Assembly: GCA_037179385.1 (NCBI GenBank)
Contig: CM074200.1
Location: forward strand, 33,855,884 to 33,919,883
Direction: 5' to 3'
DNA length: 64,000 bases
Source of the DNA: Holothuria scabra
Lineage: Eukaryota > Echinodermata > Holothuroidea > Aspidochirotida > Holothuriidae
The notes under the pieces are model-generated. The model was not told the DNA's origin. It searched no databases and worked only from the letters and a program-made list of their open reading frames with translations. Made by a program: the position numbers and the translations under genes. Shown one piece after another: positions 46,161 to 57,676 of this stretch (position 1 is the first letter of the stretch; every line of letters starts with the position of its first letter).

Positions 46161-48133
46161 CTACTAGAAAAAGAGTATTTTGGTGGTCATACAGTAATTT
46201 TGCAGGCATAACAATGAAGAACCCTGCACACACAGAATGTTAACTTAACAAACATACACACTCATGAAAGATGTTATGTGCATAACTGACTGAGACAAAA
46301 ATAAGCTGCTTGCATATTTGATGGTGAAATTAAGTTGCAACAATGCACACTTGACTCCATTGAGGGTGTACTTACTGTACTGTGACATCACATTCAAAGG
46401 TTCTAAAGTCTCATCAGTTACATTTTCAAAGATAATCTTAGTATCATGCAATACTTTAATAACCAAAATTTTCATTACTATCTTTGTTTCCATGACCTTA
46501 ATATACAATTTCAATCTGGAGAGATGACAGGGTCATCAACTATTGTACAAAATACAATGTTGCTACAAAAACATCATCTAAAACAATTAACTACCTTCAT
46601 CACACTCATTTTAGCAAGCTCTGTAATCATCCACTAAAATGGACCTTCTCAAAAAGTTTAGCAAAATCACAAGATTGTTAAACTGCCATGTAAATGCACC
46701 CCCATTTCTACTGTAAAGATGCTATCAGATTCAGCCATAAATGCTGGCATCAAGCAAGTTTAGGATTGTCTACTATTTGAAAAAGTTCAATGACACATTT
46801 ACAGAAACTTTCATTTGCATTAAAATTTATTAGAAGTGTTAGCCGCAATCAGCAACTATAGACGAATTTGATCAGGGCTTGTGTTAAGTGACTGGAGGCA
46901 GCCATTAGTGGGGTTAAAACATCTTTAATTGTCACATGGAATTTAATCCCATTTAGTGATATTGAAGAAAATAAGATACAATTTAGTGTACAACCATCCA
47001 TGATACAGTTAAGCAAGGAAATTGAAAGACTAAAAGGTGATAGACCCCAGTTATGGCTGACTGAAATCAGACCTTCACTTGCTGTCCAGATTCGTCTATA
47101 CAGTAGTCGGCACATTTATGATAAATCTAACTTTACTGAGAAGTTCACACAACACTGCAATAAATATCCCATCCTGTAAGGAAAGGAACTTAATTAAGAA
47201 TTCATACTTTTGCCACTGTACTGATGGATTTTACTAGAAGTTATGAATTGTATCCTGGAACACAAGAACACATGACATTTTGTGTCACCAAATAAGGAAG
47301 GCATTTAGTATACTTTGTAACATTTTGATTATGTCATAAACTGTCTAGCTTCTTTTGGAAGCAATTGGGTTTTCTTTCACCATTTCCCAGCAGTTATAGG
47401 TGTACTTAGTGTGTAAATCAACAAAGAGCATGGTCACAGGGAAATCTGTCATGTATATAGCAAAACATTAAATGGCAATGACATTACAGTACTTCACATT
47501 TTTGGTATATATCCAATTTTTGGATCTCTTTTTTATACTTTACTCAAGGTATACAGTCTACCATATATTTTTCACTAACAGTACCCAGTTTTTACATTCA
47601 CCTCTATTCACCTTTCTCACACACATACAGGTCTAATCTAATTGACAGGTGAAAAATCTAATGCCTCCTTTAGTGTTTACACTGGATATGCAAGGTCAAA
47701 TTTGTACAAATTTACAATACCGTTTGAGAGAGAGCGGGAGTGTTCTGTATTTTGGATGAGGGCACCCTACTACTGCTCTAACAATTTTATACACACTAAG
47801 GGAAATTCTCATCTCAGTACTGAGTTGAGACAAAAAGCTCTAAACACCCATAACTTACAGCACCATCAGTAAGACAGAAAGGATCAGCTTCTGTTACAAA
47901 AACAGTTAACTGATCTTAACAAAATGATGACAGAATTATGAACACTACCCCTTCACTAAAATGACCATACCATGTTTTGTTCCATACTCAGATCTAAAAC
48001 CACCTGTGTTCTTTAAATACTGAACAATGATCAACATAAATTCCAACAAAGTTTCAGAGTATTAAAGTTCTCTCTCATGAAATACACTTAATTGCAGCTT
48101 GCATGAAAGTTTCTGAATAATAATTGAACTAAC

Positions 48134-48282
48134 CTCTTGGCTACTTGAGGAGTCACTATCGGGTAGGGACTGGCTTGAATCATTCCTAGAAATCTCCTGT
48201 GGGATTTGAAGAGAGTCTGGAGGCTGATATACTGCATGCTCATCTACCTCACTGAATACTTGTACAGTTACTTCTTTAACAT
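48134..48282 (-). CDS. MADD: MADD exon: linker, poorly conserved
   Basis: Two bases complete the Asp codon, then 49 residues from VKEVTVQVFSEVDEHAVYQP to DSDSSSSQE. Splice phase fits exon 48555-48885 exactly. No strong match to vertebrate MADD beyond an acidic and Ser-rich character. It is called from the uninterrupted frame, the acceptor ctacag at 48283-48288 and the weaker donor gttagt. It could be alternatively spliced. It is followed by a 7.8-kb intron in which further phase-0 exons may have been missed. Confidence 0.82.
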
Positions 48283-48554
48283 CTGTAGAAAATATGAGAT
48301 AATATTCATATAAATTTCAATGAGAATTCTTGAGCAGGTAGCCCAATGCTCCTTCAGAGTATTGTAACTCTCAAACAGTACATATATATGCACACTAGAT
48401 ACCTAAAAAAGTTTCATGTTGCATATCGCCAGCATCTATTGATTTTAAATAAAGCATATGCACTTCACATATATACACATGGATAAATCAAAGCATCAGA
48501 TTTGTCTTTAAAACTGACTTTGTTGAATATATAAAAAGGTAAAAGTTGATATAC

Positions 48555-48885
48555 CTTGCAGGTCCCCTTTAATGTCACTATTCATCATATCTGTTACTAA
48601 ATCATCCAGTGATGAGTATGATGAAGATCCGCTCACAGCTTCTGGTTCACTCTCCCCACTCTCGTCTGTTGGATTAGATGAATCGGAAGCTTCCTCTGAG
48701 TTGCTTGGAAGAGCAGCAGTTAAAGTACAGTTTTCAAAATGAACAGCAAAGTTAACAGGGACAAGTTGATCCCGAAACCATTTCTGCTTATCGCCAATCA
48801 TTTGTGGATCAAAAAGACCAGTCTGTATCCGTAGGAAAGTGTGGTTGCTGGGATTTAGGCAATATTCTCCAAAATATTCTACTGC
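48555..48885 (-). CDS. MADD: MADD exon: dDENN end and acidic linker
   Basis: Starts in phase 0 with AVEYFGEYCLNPSNHTFLRI, continues through FDPQMIGDKQKWF, and ends in an acidic serine stretch (TDESGESEPEA, SSSYSSLDDLVTDMMNSDIKGD), 110 codons plus one base. The vertebrate counterpart reads AVEYFGEW..IGDKPKWY..SSSYSSLGDFVSEMM..DINGD, so both ends are conserved and the middle is not. Many Ser-Asp/Glu sites look like casein-kinase-2 targets, which is an inference. Donor gtatat leaves one G, completed by AT of the next exon to give Asp. Confidence 0.96.
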
Positions 48886-49672
48886 CTGTTAAAAGATTTA
48901 AAGACAAAGCATTTGATTGAAACCATTTTTTCTTCCCTTCTGACAGGTCCAGCTTCCAATTGTATTTTGAAAAATAAAGAGACTCACAGAATGACCAACC
49001 AATACTTAGATCTCCATCACATTCACATTTTCAGTTGTAAATAAATATCTTACATTTCCCTCTGCATTTTAAAAACTGAGCAGACCTCTAGTTTCTCTTG
49101 AATGAAGCAGTTTTCTTGATACAAATACATTACCAACACCCTTCTCAAATGGAATGCCAACAATGTGATCAAGTATACTTTGTATGGTACCAAAACTGTT
49201 TGATTCTACAAACCTAATTGAACATGAATTTTGGTGGAAGATTGTCAAAAGTTTTCTCCTGGCAGTGATTTTGGTCATCGTCGAATGATATTACTTGACT
49301 CAAAATCACAAGTTAGTATACGTAGGACCTGGGACTTACTTTTAAGGCATAGGAAATAATTTGGGCTGCACTCCCATGGCCTAGTCGCAACTTCTGCCCA
49401 TAAGGCATAAAAAACAACCAAATGCTAATACTGCTATGTATATAAGGCAGACCAAATTGTGGAAATCAGTGGAAATAAAGCACAGTAAAAGAGTCAAAAA
49501 CCCTTTCTCTTGAATCTAAAAATATTTCTACACAGGTCTGTGATTTCTTTAAACTGCAACACAAGATCTTCCCCATTCAAAGGTACTCTACAGGAATCAA
49601 TCACAGTGAGAGCACTATGTAGCTGCCTTCCACATATTCTGTGTGATTAAAGTGTCCTCATTCATTTCCTAC
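48886..49672. other. MADD intron, nothing recognised
   Basis: Between the two dDENN exons. AT-rich; no repeat family seen. The 271-bp intron 48283-48554 nearby is also plain. Confidence 0.7.
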
Positions 49673-50005
49673 CTGTGTTCTGGCAAGAAATTCCACAAAG
49701 TCTGTTTTAATTGGTCTAGAGGCAAGAAAGCTGGCCACTTGGAAGGCAACCACTGGCCTTGGATGGAGTCGTAAAGTCCTTGTATGCTCTGTATGGTTTC
49801 CCAAAACATTCGGCGAGAGGAGGAATTTGACCATCGCCACTCGAGTAGCAACATCAACAGAATCGACATCATTTCCGAAGATGTATTTGTTGAAGCTGTT
49901 ATCAGGTGCTGTCTCTCTATGTCTAGTGATAGCTTCAACTTCACCTTGAGCTTTATCGAAGTCTTTGATTGGTGGGAGATAATTCAGACTCATGCTGGCC
50001 AGGGC
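49673..50005 (-). CDS. MADD: MADD exon: dDENN domain, first part
   Basis: Encodes 111 residues in phase 0, from [17 protein letters not shown] to [27 protein letters not shown] and [14 protein letters not shown] are near-identical to vertebrate MADD and form the start of the dDENN domain, which completes the exchange module. The loop between SLNYLPP and [10 protein letters not shown] is shorter and different from the vertebrate one. Acceptor ttacag, donor gtagga. Confidence 0.97.
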
Positions 50006-51603
50006 CTGTAAATAATTAATCAAAATTGTAATATTTTTTTTTTTAAGTTTAGCAAGTAGCTATACACTTTCCCAAAAAATGTGATATGAGACTTCTCAAG
50101 ATCAAAATTGCCACTTGCTAGTCTACAGACCTATTAAAATGTTAAGGGAACAAAGACTCAGAATGTTTTATATTTTTGAAACTTTCTATGCATACCAACA
50201 GAACATTCTGTAACTATGACTGTATCCCATAGAAAGAGAGACTCCTCTACCAGTGTTGAGTATACAGTGTATTTCAAAATATACATTGAGATTTATGGTA
50301 TGTAAGTGTGGTTTGGTTTGCTAGGATATAGCGTCTTAAGTTGTAGTTCTGATGTAATCTTGTAGTGTCTACTCCACTTTTCCAGCTGTGAGGTCCTGCA
50401 TTGCTTTTCCAGCTCCACTGCTTTATGCAGAGCATGGCACACAACTGCAGTAGGTTCCATTTTTAATTTCCTTGGTATGACTGTCTAAGAAATGAACCCA
50501 CAACCCAGGTGAGAGACAATTTCCCTACCACTATGCCAAGGATAAAACTCAAGTACATGAGTGTGAGCTAAATGTCCAGCTTTCTTGAGCATATGGCAAT
50601 TTTTATCAACCGTTTGTGAGAAAAAAAAAAGGAAGGTTTGTAAAGAACATAAGTTATGTAAATCCTAGGCTTTTTTGAGGTATAACCTATTTTTCATACC
50701 ATAAGCATCTTGTAATACAATTAAAATGCATGAAGTTAAAAAACCTTTGTTTTTGTAATATTTATAGTTTAGTATGTAACAAGGAAACAAACTGGTTACA
50801 AACTGAGCCTAAAACCTTACCTAACTAACTCATCTTCATATTTGTAACAGTTTTCATAAATGAGAGTGTTTTTCTTTTCTTTTCATTTTTTCCATCATGT
50901 TTTCATCATATCATCAACCAAACCATTAAAACATGTTACATCCATCATGCCGCTCATCATCAACACATCCTACGCACAAATTTTATCTCAAAGTCTAACA
51001 CGAACTTACAATTTATTTTCAACCAATAATAAAATAAACATTCACAAATTATCACAAAGACTCGCATCTCCCATCATTTTTTTCATCACTAATAAATTGT
51101 TGCTACCATCATCATTCATGAATAGCTAACACATAGTACACTAATTGCATCATAACTCCCACCTTCACAGCCTCCATGGACATTTAAGTTCAAGGCCAGT
51201 TTCCCTATGATAAAATATCCTCTTTACTAATTACACCCACCATGAAGTAAAATCAATTGCAAGACACAGCAGACATGAACATTACATTTTTTCATCAACT
51301 GATCAAGGACATTTCTCAAAGATATTTGTAAGATTGGAAAAGGATAAATATTTACATAATATCAGTCATTTTATATAAAAATACTCTCTTCAAAATATGA
51401 TAGTGAATAAAAGTTGCACTATTCTGCCAAATTCCATCCATCTGCTAAGCTTAACTGTCTCATAGTTACTAAACAACTTTTAAGAAATTTAATACAAAGG
51501 CTTCCTCTTCAAGACCATTCCATTAACTTAAAAGTGATTACAAGAAGCCATTTCCTCCTTCTACTTCCATTTAAAAGACAAGAAAGCATCAAAATCTATG
51601 TAC
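50006..51603. other. MADD intron with one SINE fragment
   Basis: SINE at 50365-50530; otherwise AT-rich. A stretch at 50870-51120 is rich in catcatcaac-like simple sequence, which gives a chance plus-strand ORF. Confidence 0.65.
50365..50530 (-). mobile_element. tRNA-derived SINE fragment (head side)
   Basis: ctccactgctttatgcagag, gcacacaactgcagtaggtt, ccttggtatgactgtctaag, and tRNA-like head gaacccacaacccaggtgag, ccctaccactatgccaagg. Confidence 0.75.
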
Positions 51604-51684
51604 CTGCTTTAAGTGTGTCTTCAATTCCTGTTCTTCAGGTTCAGGGAGAGTTGGAATTATTTCTATTTTGCCTGATTTTGTGAT
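51604..51684 (-). CDS. MADD: MADD exon: cDENN to dDENN connector
   Basis: Encodes 27 residues in phase 0, starting ITKSGKIEIIPTLPEPE and ending ELKTHLKQ. It matches the vertebrate segment ILPEPESLELKKHLKQ between cDENN and dDENN and joins in frame to ALASMSLN of the next exon. Acceptor tttag, donor gtacat. It was too short to be picked up as a stand-alone ORF; it was found by following the reading frame from both neighbours. Confidence 0.95.
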
Positions 51685-52804
51685 CTAAAAGCAAAGAAAT
51701 GCAAGTAAGTATCTTAAGATTACCATATTACCATGTCTGCTATTTTTAAATCTCACTATAAATGGTTTGCAACTCTTCCTAGATACTTCACAATGGCTTT
51801 TAAGATTTTATTATTAACATCAACGTCGGAAAAGCAAGTCGTCTCATCCTACACATTTCACAATGACTCTTCTACTGAATGGATTAACATTTATGTGACG
51901 AAACAAACCCACACACAAAGGAAGACACTCTATTCAACAGAATTTTCTGAAGGTTGATAGCTTAAAAATTAACTGGTAATGACGTGTATTTGTCATTAAA
52001 GGCTTCCCAACATAAACTGTTGTCTCCAGTTTCCTAACGTGGACATGTGACCTTTTAAGGATGTGGTTGTCATGGTAACCGAGATTTTGATCAGTTTCTC
52101 AAGTGTCGAATCCTTCATCCCATTCTATGGCATTGCACAGAACTTTAAATTAAACCATGAAATATTAATGAAAGTGGGAGAAACATGCTGCAAATGTCGG
52201 GGCAATAGGGTTTATACTATGGGTAAATCCAGCCATGAGAAAGACGGCAGAAATTCGGCTCTCTTAAGTGCACAAGCACACAGTCTCTCTTTCCAGATTA
52301 CGTCAAACTGAATGTCATGGGAATGAAACAGATTTACAGCCTTTCTAGCTGATCAGAGCCTTGCTTGGCAACACAGGGTAGTTAGACACAGAAGTTATTC
52401 ATATACTACAGTATTTACACAGTGATGGCTATTGACACATGGAGGCAAAATCTCCTGATGAACTAGACACACAGATAAGTGTGGTATTTAACAAGCTTTA
52501 TACTACAGAGATCAAAGACAGAAGGATGATGAAATCAATGGTACTGCATTTAACAAGGTAGATGGGACTCTTAAAATGATGTTTAAAAATATTTATCCTC
52601 TGGCAAAGGAATTGAACAAACATAGCAAATGATCTCGGCAGCTCTTTCTAAAGATATTAATTCAACAGCACCTTGTCAATGAATGGGGAACAACTATGCA
52701 TTCACTTAAAAGGCAAGAGCAGTCACCCCAACTTTCCTTAGTGTAGTATTGTATTGAAAAGATTTCCACAATAATATATACATACTTATGATATAGTATT
52801 TACA

Positions 52805-53630
52805 TTAGACACTAAATTGTGGGGGAGGTCTGAAAAAAGCTTAAAAGCTTGTACAGGCAGACCCCCTGTATTGGGAACCTTAAGGGTACAAAAAAAATAT
52901 ATATAAATACTGGAAAAGGATTACTTAAGAAGAAATAAGAGAACAAGAAGAAGAAAATCAACAAGTTAATCATACATCACTACTGAGCATATAACACCAT
53001 CTCATCAGGTTAATCCTTGGCTGCGTTAAGCAGATGATCTTTAAAGCACTTAGAAAATCTACTAGTTGACGAGCAGGCTTTTAATATATTTGGGAGACCG
53101 TTCCAAAGAGTAGCACCAGTAAATAGGAGGGACTTACAATAGCTTAAAGTGTTTGCTTTAGGAATATGAATGAAAGCATTGCTTCTGGTAGGATAGGGAT
53201 GGACATTAGAATTGAGAGAAAACAAGGTACAAAATATGTCGGGGAGCAACTGTTCGGAGTACTTGTACATGAAGCTACCAAGCTGATACTTAAAAATATC
53301 ATGGATTTTGAGAATCTGCAACTGGGAGAAAAGTGGTGAAGTATGAGCTAAGAAATTTGAATTGGTGATAATGCGAACTGCTCTCTTTTGCATAACATAC
53401 AGCTTATTGATGCAGTGTGAAGAGGCATTACCCCAGATAATGTTACAATATGACAGTTGAGAATAAATCAGTGAATAATACAGAGTTATAAGGACTGACC
53501 TAGGAACAATATTTTTTATCTTGTACAGAACTCCAACAGCTTTACCTACTCTCCCGCAAATAACATTAACATGATCCTTCCAATTTAATTGGGAATCAAG
53601 ATAGAGGCCTAAGAATTTTACAGATAGTAA
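52805..53630 (-). pseudogene. Non-LTR retrotransposon 3' fragment (reverse transcriptase C-terminus)
   Basis: Minus-strand frame 53663-53010, 217 residues: SVKFLGLYLDSQLNWKDHV, LYYSLIYSQLSYCNIIWGNA, VMQKRAVRIITNSNFLAHTS, NVHPYPTRSNAF, TGATLWNGLP. This is the region after the reverse-transcriptase core in many animal LINEs (the WKDH..Y.S.I.. and RAVR.I segments). The frame is intact but 5'-truncated; about the first 13 residues probably come from the flanking repeat R3. The 3' UTR extends to about 52805. It has no RT catalytic motif or endonuclease, so it is dead. Confidence 0.85.
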
Positions 53631-53835
53631 TGTCCTGTTGCATGATTGGCAGTTGAGAGTCATATGACAACATTTGTTATACCCAAATGTGAAATTTACT
53701 GGAAGTAACTGCTTGATTTACCTTGCATATATGCAATATTTAAGTCCCAAAATATGTTGGAAGATATTTTGAAGATAAATAAGAAGATTGTGATATTTAG
53801 CTGTTATTTAGTCTGAGGGACTGCTCTTGACCTTT
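53626..53835 (+). repeat. Dispersed repeat R3, copy 2, joined to the LINE
   Basis: Same family as 36416-36640 (tcctgttgcatgattggcag, ttgagagtcatatgacaaca, ending ctgctcttgacc). It begins exactly where the LINE similarity stops, so the LINE probably inserted into the end of this repeat. Confidence 0.75.
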
Positions 53836-54205
53836 CAAAAACACTCCAAAAATTTAGACAACCTTGAAAGCTATTAAGTAACAAAGGTCCTCAAACAAAA
53901 TACCCTTAATATTAAAAAACAAAAGTCAATAAAAACTCTTGATTCCTGATGTTTGCAACAGATGGATAAATGACAACAATGCACTTGTACTGCAAAGATC
54001 TTCCTAGTTTCAAGTCTAGGCTGAACTTTACGTTACAATGAAATACACAAAGAAAATTTGTTTTACTTTCTAACCCATAAAAAAGTTGGTAAGTCTTGAA
54101 CTAGAGTCAAGAAATTCCCCTGTCCTGAGGAGGGCACAAAATTTGCTTCCACTTTGAAAAGTCAAGACAAAATAGTATGATTTTAGATGACCCTTTACCC
54201 AAAAA

Positions 54206-54318
54206 GCAATTACAAAGGATTCTGGGATAGGGTTTTAGGGTTTATTATTTTTGTAAATGACTTTTACTGTAGGCAAAAAAGGACACACAACATTCTATCC
54301 CACAATCCCTTGTGATAG
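54206..54318. mobile_element. Foldback MITE, family F, copy 2
   Basis: Left end caattacaaaggattctggg, then atag; reverse complement of the right end ctatcacaagggattgtggg, then atag. Inverted repeats of about 24 bases. Related copy at 46046-46160. Confidence 0.7.
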
Positions 54319-54550
54319 CTACTTGGAAAAAGATCTATTTAAACAATTCCATAAATTGCCCAAGTCAATTATAAATACAGATACAACAGCATTCATTTTA
54401 TGTCTCATGTCAACCTCTACATTTTAATATTCCATGGATGCAGTTCTATAAGTACTTCCTATTGATTTCTGAATGTTTTATCCCTTAAAACAGTTTCTAA
54501 GAATTCCCAATCCCAATCAATTTGACAAGTTAAAGAAGAAGAGTGCTCAC

Positions 54551-54664
54551 CTTATTAGCATCCAAATCAACCAACCACACGTCATCAGGCAGACTAAATT
54601 GCGGCTTGTAAGGGAAGAAGGTGGCTGGCACACCGATGAGGAATGGTGTTGGAGCTAATAGCAG
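54551..54664 (-). CDS. MADD: MADD exon: cDENN end
   Basis: Encodes 38 residues in phase 0, from [17 protein letters not shown] to [14 protein letters not shown]. It continues directly from SAEQ of the previous exon, as in vertebrates ([16 protein letters not shown]). DDVWLVDLD is the typical end of the cDENN domain. Acceptor tgcag, donor gtgagc. Two short inverted-repeat elements flank it in the adjoining introns (54925-55034 and 54206-54318). Confidence 0.97.
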
Positions 54665-54924
54665 CTGCATAACAATGGAGAAGTTACTAGCTAGTAGAAC
54701 ACGAAAGTTTGAGTTTCTTTAATTCAAATGTTCATATTTTGAGCAAAGATATAGAAGGATGTAGGACAAATGTTACACAGTCAAACCAAACAAAGGTCTG
54801 AATGCTATACACACTTTTAAAAAGGGTAGAGAGAAGAAGACAACTTACTTGGGACAAAAAGTTTTGGAGTTATTGAAGTGGCAAATAAGGGATTATTGTG
54901 CATTAAAAAAGCTGCTGATGTTCT

Positions 54925-55034
54925 GGGGCCCATTCCACAAAGACTTACGCACAATCTTAAGTTTGATTCCCCATACTTGAGTCAACAGTAAATCATACTT
55001 AAGATTGTGCGTAACTCTTTGTGGAACGGGCCCC
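54925..55034. mobile_element. 110-bp foldback MITE with 43-bp arms
   Basis: Left arm ggggcccattccacaaagac, ttacgcacaatcttaagttt, gatt; right arm (reverse complement) ggggcccgttccacaaagag, ttacgcacaatcttaagtat, gatt. Forty of about 44 positions match. The loop is about 22 bases. No clear target duplication. Confidence 0.85.
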
Positions 55035-55216
55035 TGGTCTAAATTGAAGACAAAATTAACTTCATTAGAAATGAAACAGTGTTACCTTACTCCAACTGAG
55101 CTGGCTCATAATTTTTTATACCTATCTTTTGTGATTACTTCCACTTGGATTTGACTTGAGTCTAGTTACACAAAGTGTCATAACCTATCCATATTTTCTG
55201 TGTGCCATACAGTAAC

Positions 55217-55445
55217 AAGTTAGTTTGATGGAGAATTACAGCTCTGTTTCTAACCAATTGGTTCAAGCCAAGCAGGACATGGTCTTTTTTTCTGTTGTGG
55301 TTCATTGGGTTGTTTTCCTACTCTATTACCAACAAAATGGCAGTAAGCCTGGTTCCATTTTTTAAGTTTTCTGATTGACCCACCTAAGTGTAGAACTCAA
55401 GACCCCCCAACTGCATGTCACATTCTATTACCGCTTGACCATGCA
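55217..55445 (-). mobile_element. tRNA-derived SINE
   Basis: agttagtttgatggagaatt, tttctaaccaattggttcaa, ttgtggttcattgggttgt, aaaatggcagtaagcctggt, and head gaactcaagaccccccaact, cattctattaccgcttgacc. Confidence 0.8.
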
Positions 55446-55861
55446 AGTCAGTCATGTGCCCTAACATGATAACAAAGACTACTTCTAGAGTATAGAAGGT
55501 CACACTTCAGGTGAATAAGAAGCCGTACAGGCATTTTGCATGAACCAATTATGTTTATGTAATGGCCTGCACCTATAACATTTCAATGACTATTATTAAT
55601 CCAGCCATTGATGGTGCAAGTCCAGCTTGTTGCATGTATCTAAAGGGAAGGACCATCTAGCTTAAAGGGTAAGTCTGATATTTTTCATATAGTGGGCAAA
55701 ATGGGAGAAAATGTATGGCAATAGTAAGTTTGTCTAAAAATTATTCAGGAAGCTCAAAAAGAATTTATTGGGAGTGACTTTCCTCCTCCCCTTTCATCAT
55801 TTAACTATATACTGTAGGTCTGGGAAAGGGTCACACAATGAGACAAATGTACAGTACATAC

Positions 55862-55993
55862 CTGCTCAGCTGACCCCATGCACGTCGGCAAGAGGGGAAT
55901 AACTGGAAACATGTACTCCAATGGATAGATCATAGAAACAAAGGCCATTACACTCATTGACAATGCATTGTAATCCTTGGACTGTAAGACCAC
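55862..55993 (-). CDS. MADD: MADD exon: cDENN core
   Basis: Encodes 44 residues, phase 0 to phase 0, beginning [20 protein letters not shown] and ending [12 protein letters not shown]. This is the most conserved stretch of the central DENN domain, with the [14 protein letters not shown] core that packs the Rab-binding fold, and it is almost identical to vertebrate MADD. The acceptor is tgcag at 55994-55998 and the donor is gtatgt below 55862. The family sequence just before VVLQS (ending in LLEHK) should be in the next upstream exon, which I did not find up to 64000. Confidence 0.97.
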
Positions 55994-56275
55994 CTGCAAT
56001 GACAACAATTAATCAATACTGCAATGACTAATGGTCTGTAACAATTGCAGTTATTAGCAGGTTATTTGTGAACTGAGAGTACAATGCACACAAATACATG
56101 ACAGCAATTACTGTACAGTGTATTGTTTCTAGCAGAAAAAAAAACACACTGGAAGCTTAGAGACAATCAATTCTCACCTAAACCTACAATTATTGTAATA
56201 GTCTAAAGAAATTCTGAAAATTGGCATCAGCTCAGTGATTGATAGAAAATTAAAAAAAAAGAAATCAGAGTACTG

Positions 56276-56430
56276 AAGCCCATATAACACAGCATGCACT
56301 GTACTGAGAGTTCTGTTCTGAATACACATACGGTCTTGCTTACTGCCACTTTAAAACAACTGAGATTGTGCCTGGATGAAGATGAGTTTTAGATACAGTA
56401 CCGTATTTGTTGGAGAGGATTATGAAGGAA
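56276..56430 (+). repeat. Repeat R2, partial copy
   Basis: caactgagattgtgcctgga, tgaagatgagttttagatac and the preceding ctgagagttctgttctgaat line up with 16240-16370. Confidence 0.6.
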
Positions 56431-57676
56431 ATAGGATTCATATAAAATAGCGCATTACAAATCAGTCAGTTACACATATAAAGCAAACTTTATAAAAATT
56501 TCTGACATGGCTCCCTCTTGCTTTCCTTTCAGTAGAAATTGTCCACCCATTGCATATTTTTATTTCTTACTTTTTTAGGTCGTTTCACCCCAACATTGCA
56601 CTTTGTCTAACGAGGTGACACTAAATAACACATTCGTGTTGGTGTGTCGTTAAGTTCCATCTAACTACCTAACTAACTACACACATAAACAGTGTGCAGT
56701 TTAAGGTATGCCAAGTTTCATCCAATACATTTGTGGTACTTTCAAAATGGTGCTCAACCAATCATCAGAGTTCCATGATGGTAAAGGGAAATGTCTTACA
56801 GTGTATACAAGAACCTACAGCAGAGCTGAAATTATATTATCACACTGTTAACTCTGAATCTAGTACTGTATAAATGATGCAGTACGGTATGTTCTGTTTT
56901 GTTTGAACAGGCTTTACAAGTGAAATACACCAAATAATACTTTATTTTAGGAGTTCAGTTTTGTGTACTTTATTTTATTCCAATTGCTACTGTATCTCAC
57001 TGGCTTTGCTTGATGAAAACTGAAAGAAAAAGTCAAAAAACATATAACCCAATCTGTTACATAAATTTCTATTTAATGGAGATGTAAAAGTGGCACAGTA
57101 TTTAGTTTTCAGTCAATGCAAGACAAATTTGACCTTTAATCATGTACCACACATGTGATCGGGGTGCTTTATACACTTTGTGTACCGAGGATACTTTCGG
57201 TAAGTAAGTCAAATGGCTCATGGAAGATCCCATACCAAAGTATTCCACAGAGAACACACCCAAAGCATCAATACAATGGAAGTTAGTTCAAACTATACCA
57301 ATATCATAAATTACAACTTGCATTGGAGTCTTTCACAGTTCAAACTAAGTGCAACTCACAAGTATCCTTGTATTTACAAGTGAACATGTACAAGTACCTA
57401 GAAGACAATTACACTAGTACTGTAATTGTCAAGCTGGCTGTAGTGCTTACATTAGACGAAGGACAGAATATATATAGTAGACCTGTCACAAAGTACCCCC
57501 ATGTTATACTTCATATTTATTTTAACTTGGTGCAGTTAGTGTCAGTCTTCAAGTCATGATTACTTGTTTGCCTTTATTCTGCAAATGTCACAAGTTGATT
57601 AAAAGAATTGACCAGAATATCCCATAATTCCTGCCATGAAAACCCTTGCACCTGATAGGGTTTAGGTTGTTGGAGT

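Larger units (their letters stand above)
40340..48133. other. 7.8-kb MADD intron
   Basis: Contains a C/T-rich stretch (41530-41760), a piggyBac-like MITE (43608-43968) and a foldback MITE (46046-46160). No exon was found, although vertebrate MADD has a conserved block (YDNPYFEPQYGF) that would fall here. 40340-41500, 41800-43600 and 43970-46040 show nothing recognisable. Confidence 0.65.
51685..54550. other. MADD intron with LINE fragment and MITE
   Basis: Contains a truncated LINE (52805-53630), repeat R3 (53626-53835) and a foldback MITE (54206-54318). 51700-52800 shows nothing recognised apart from a chance ORF. Confidence 0.75.
54665..55861. other. MADD intron with foldback and SINE
   Basis: Holds a short foldback element (54925-55034) and a SINE (55217-55445). 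The remaining sequence is unremarkable. Confidence 0.75.
1118..55993 (-). other. MADD: MADD gene, partial (18 internal coding exons)
   Basis: The span covers all coding exons found. Spliced, they give 1,218 codons with no stop and consistent phases at 17 junctions. MADD/Rab3GEP is a DENN-domain exchange factor for Rab3 and Rab27 on secretory and synaptic vesicles; in vertebrates it also binds the type-1 TNF receptor through a death-domain-like segment. Seen here: the rest of cDENN, dDENN, an acidic Ser-rich linker, a conserved helical block (FLKEI..GVGWLN), the LSDSEIET motif, the death-domain region and most of a PH-like C-terminal region. Roughly the first 300 and the last 100 or so residues of a vertebrate-length protein are missing at the window ends. 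Identity is inferred by comparison with the vertebrate protein from memory; no search was run. Confidence 0.95.

Noticed and set aside
49669..49944. Second minus-strand frame over the dDENN exon
   Set aside because: Shadow of the true frame, which carries [16 protein letters not shown].
50860..51129. Plus-strand 89-residue frame
   Set aside because: Derived from catcatcaa-rich simple sequence; no domain.
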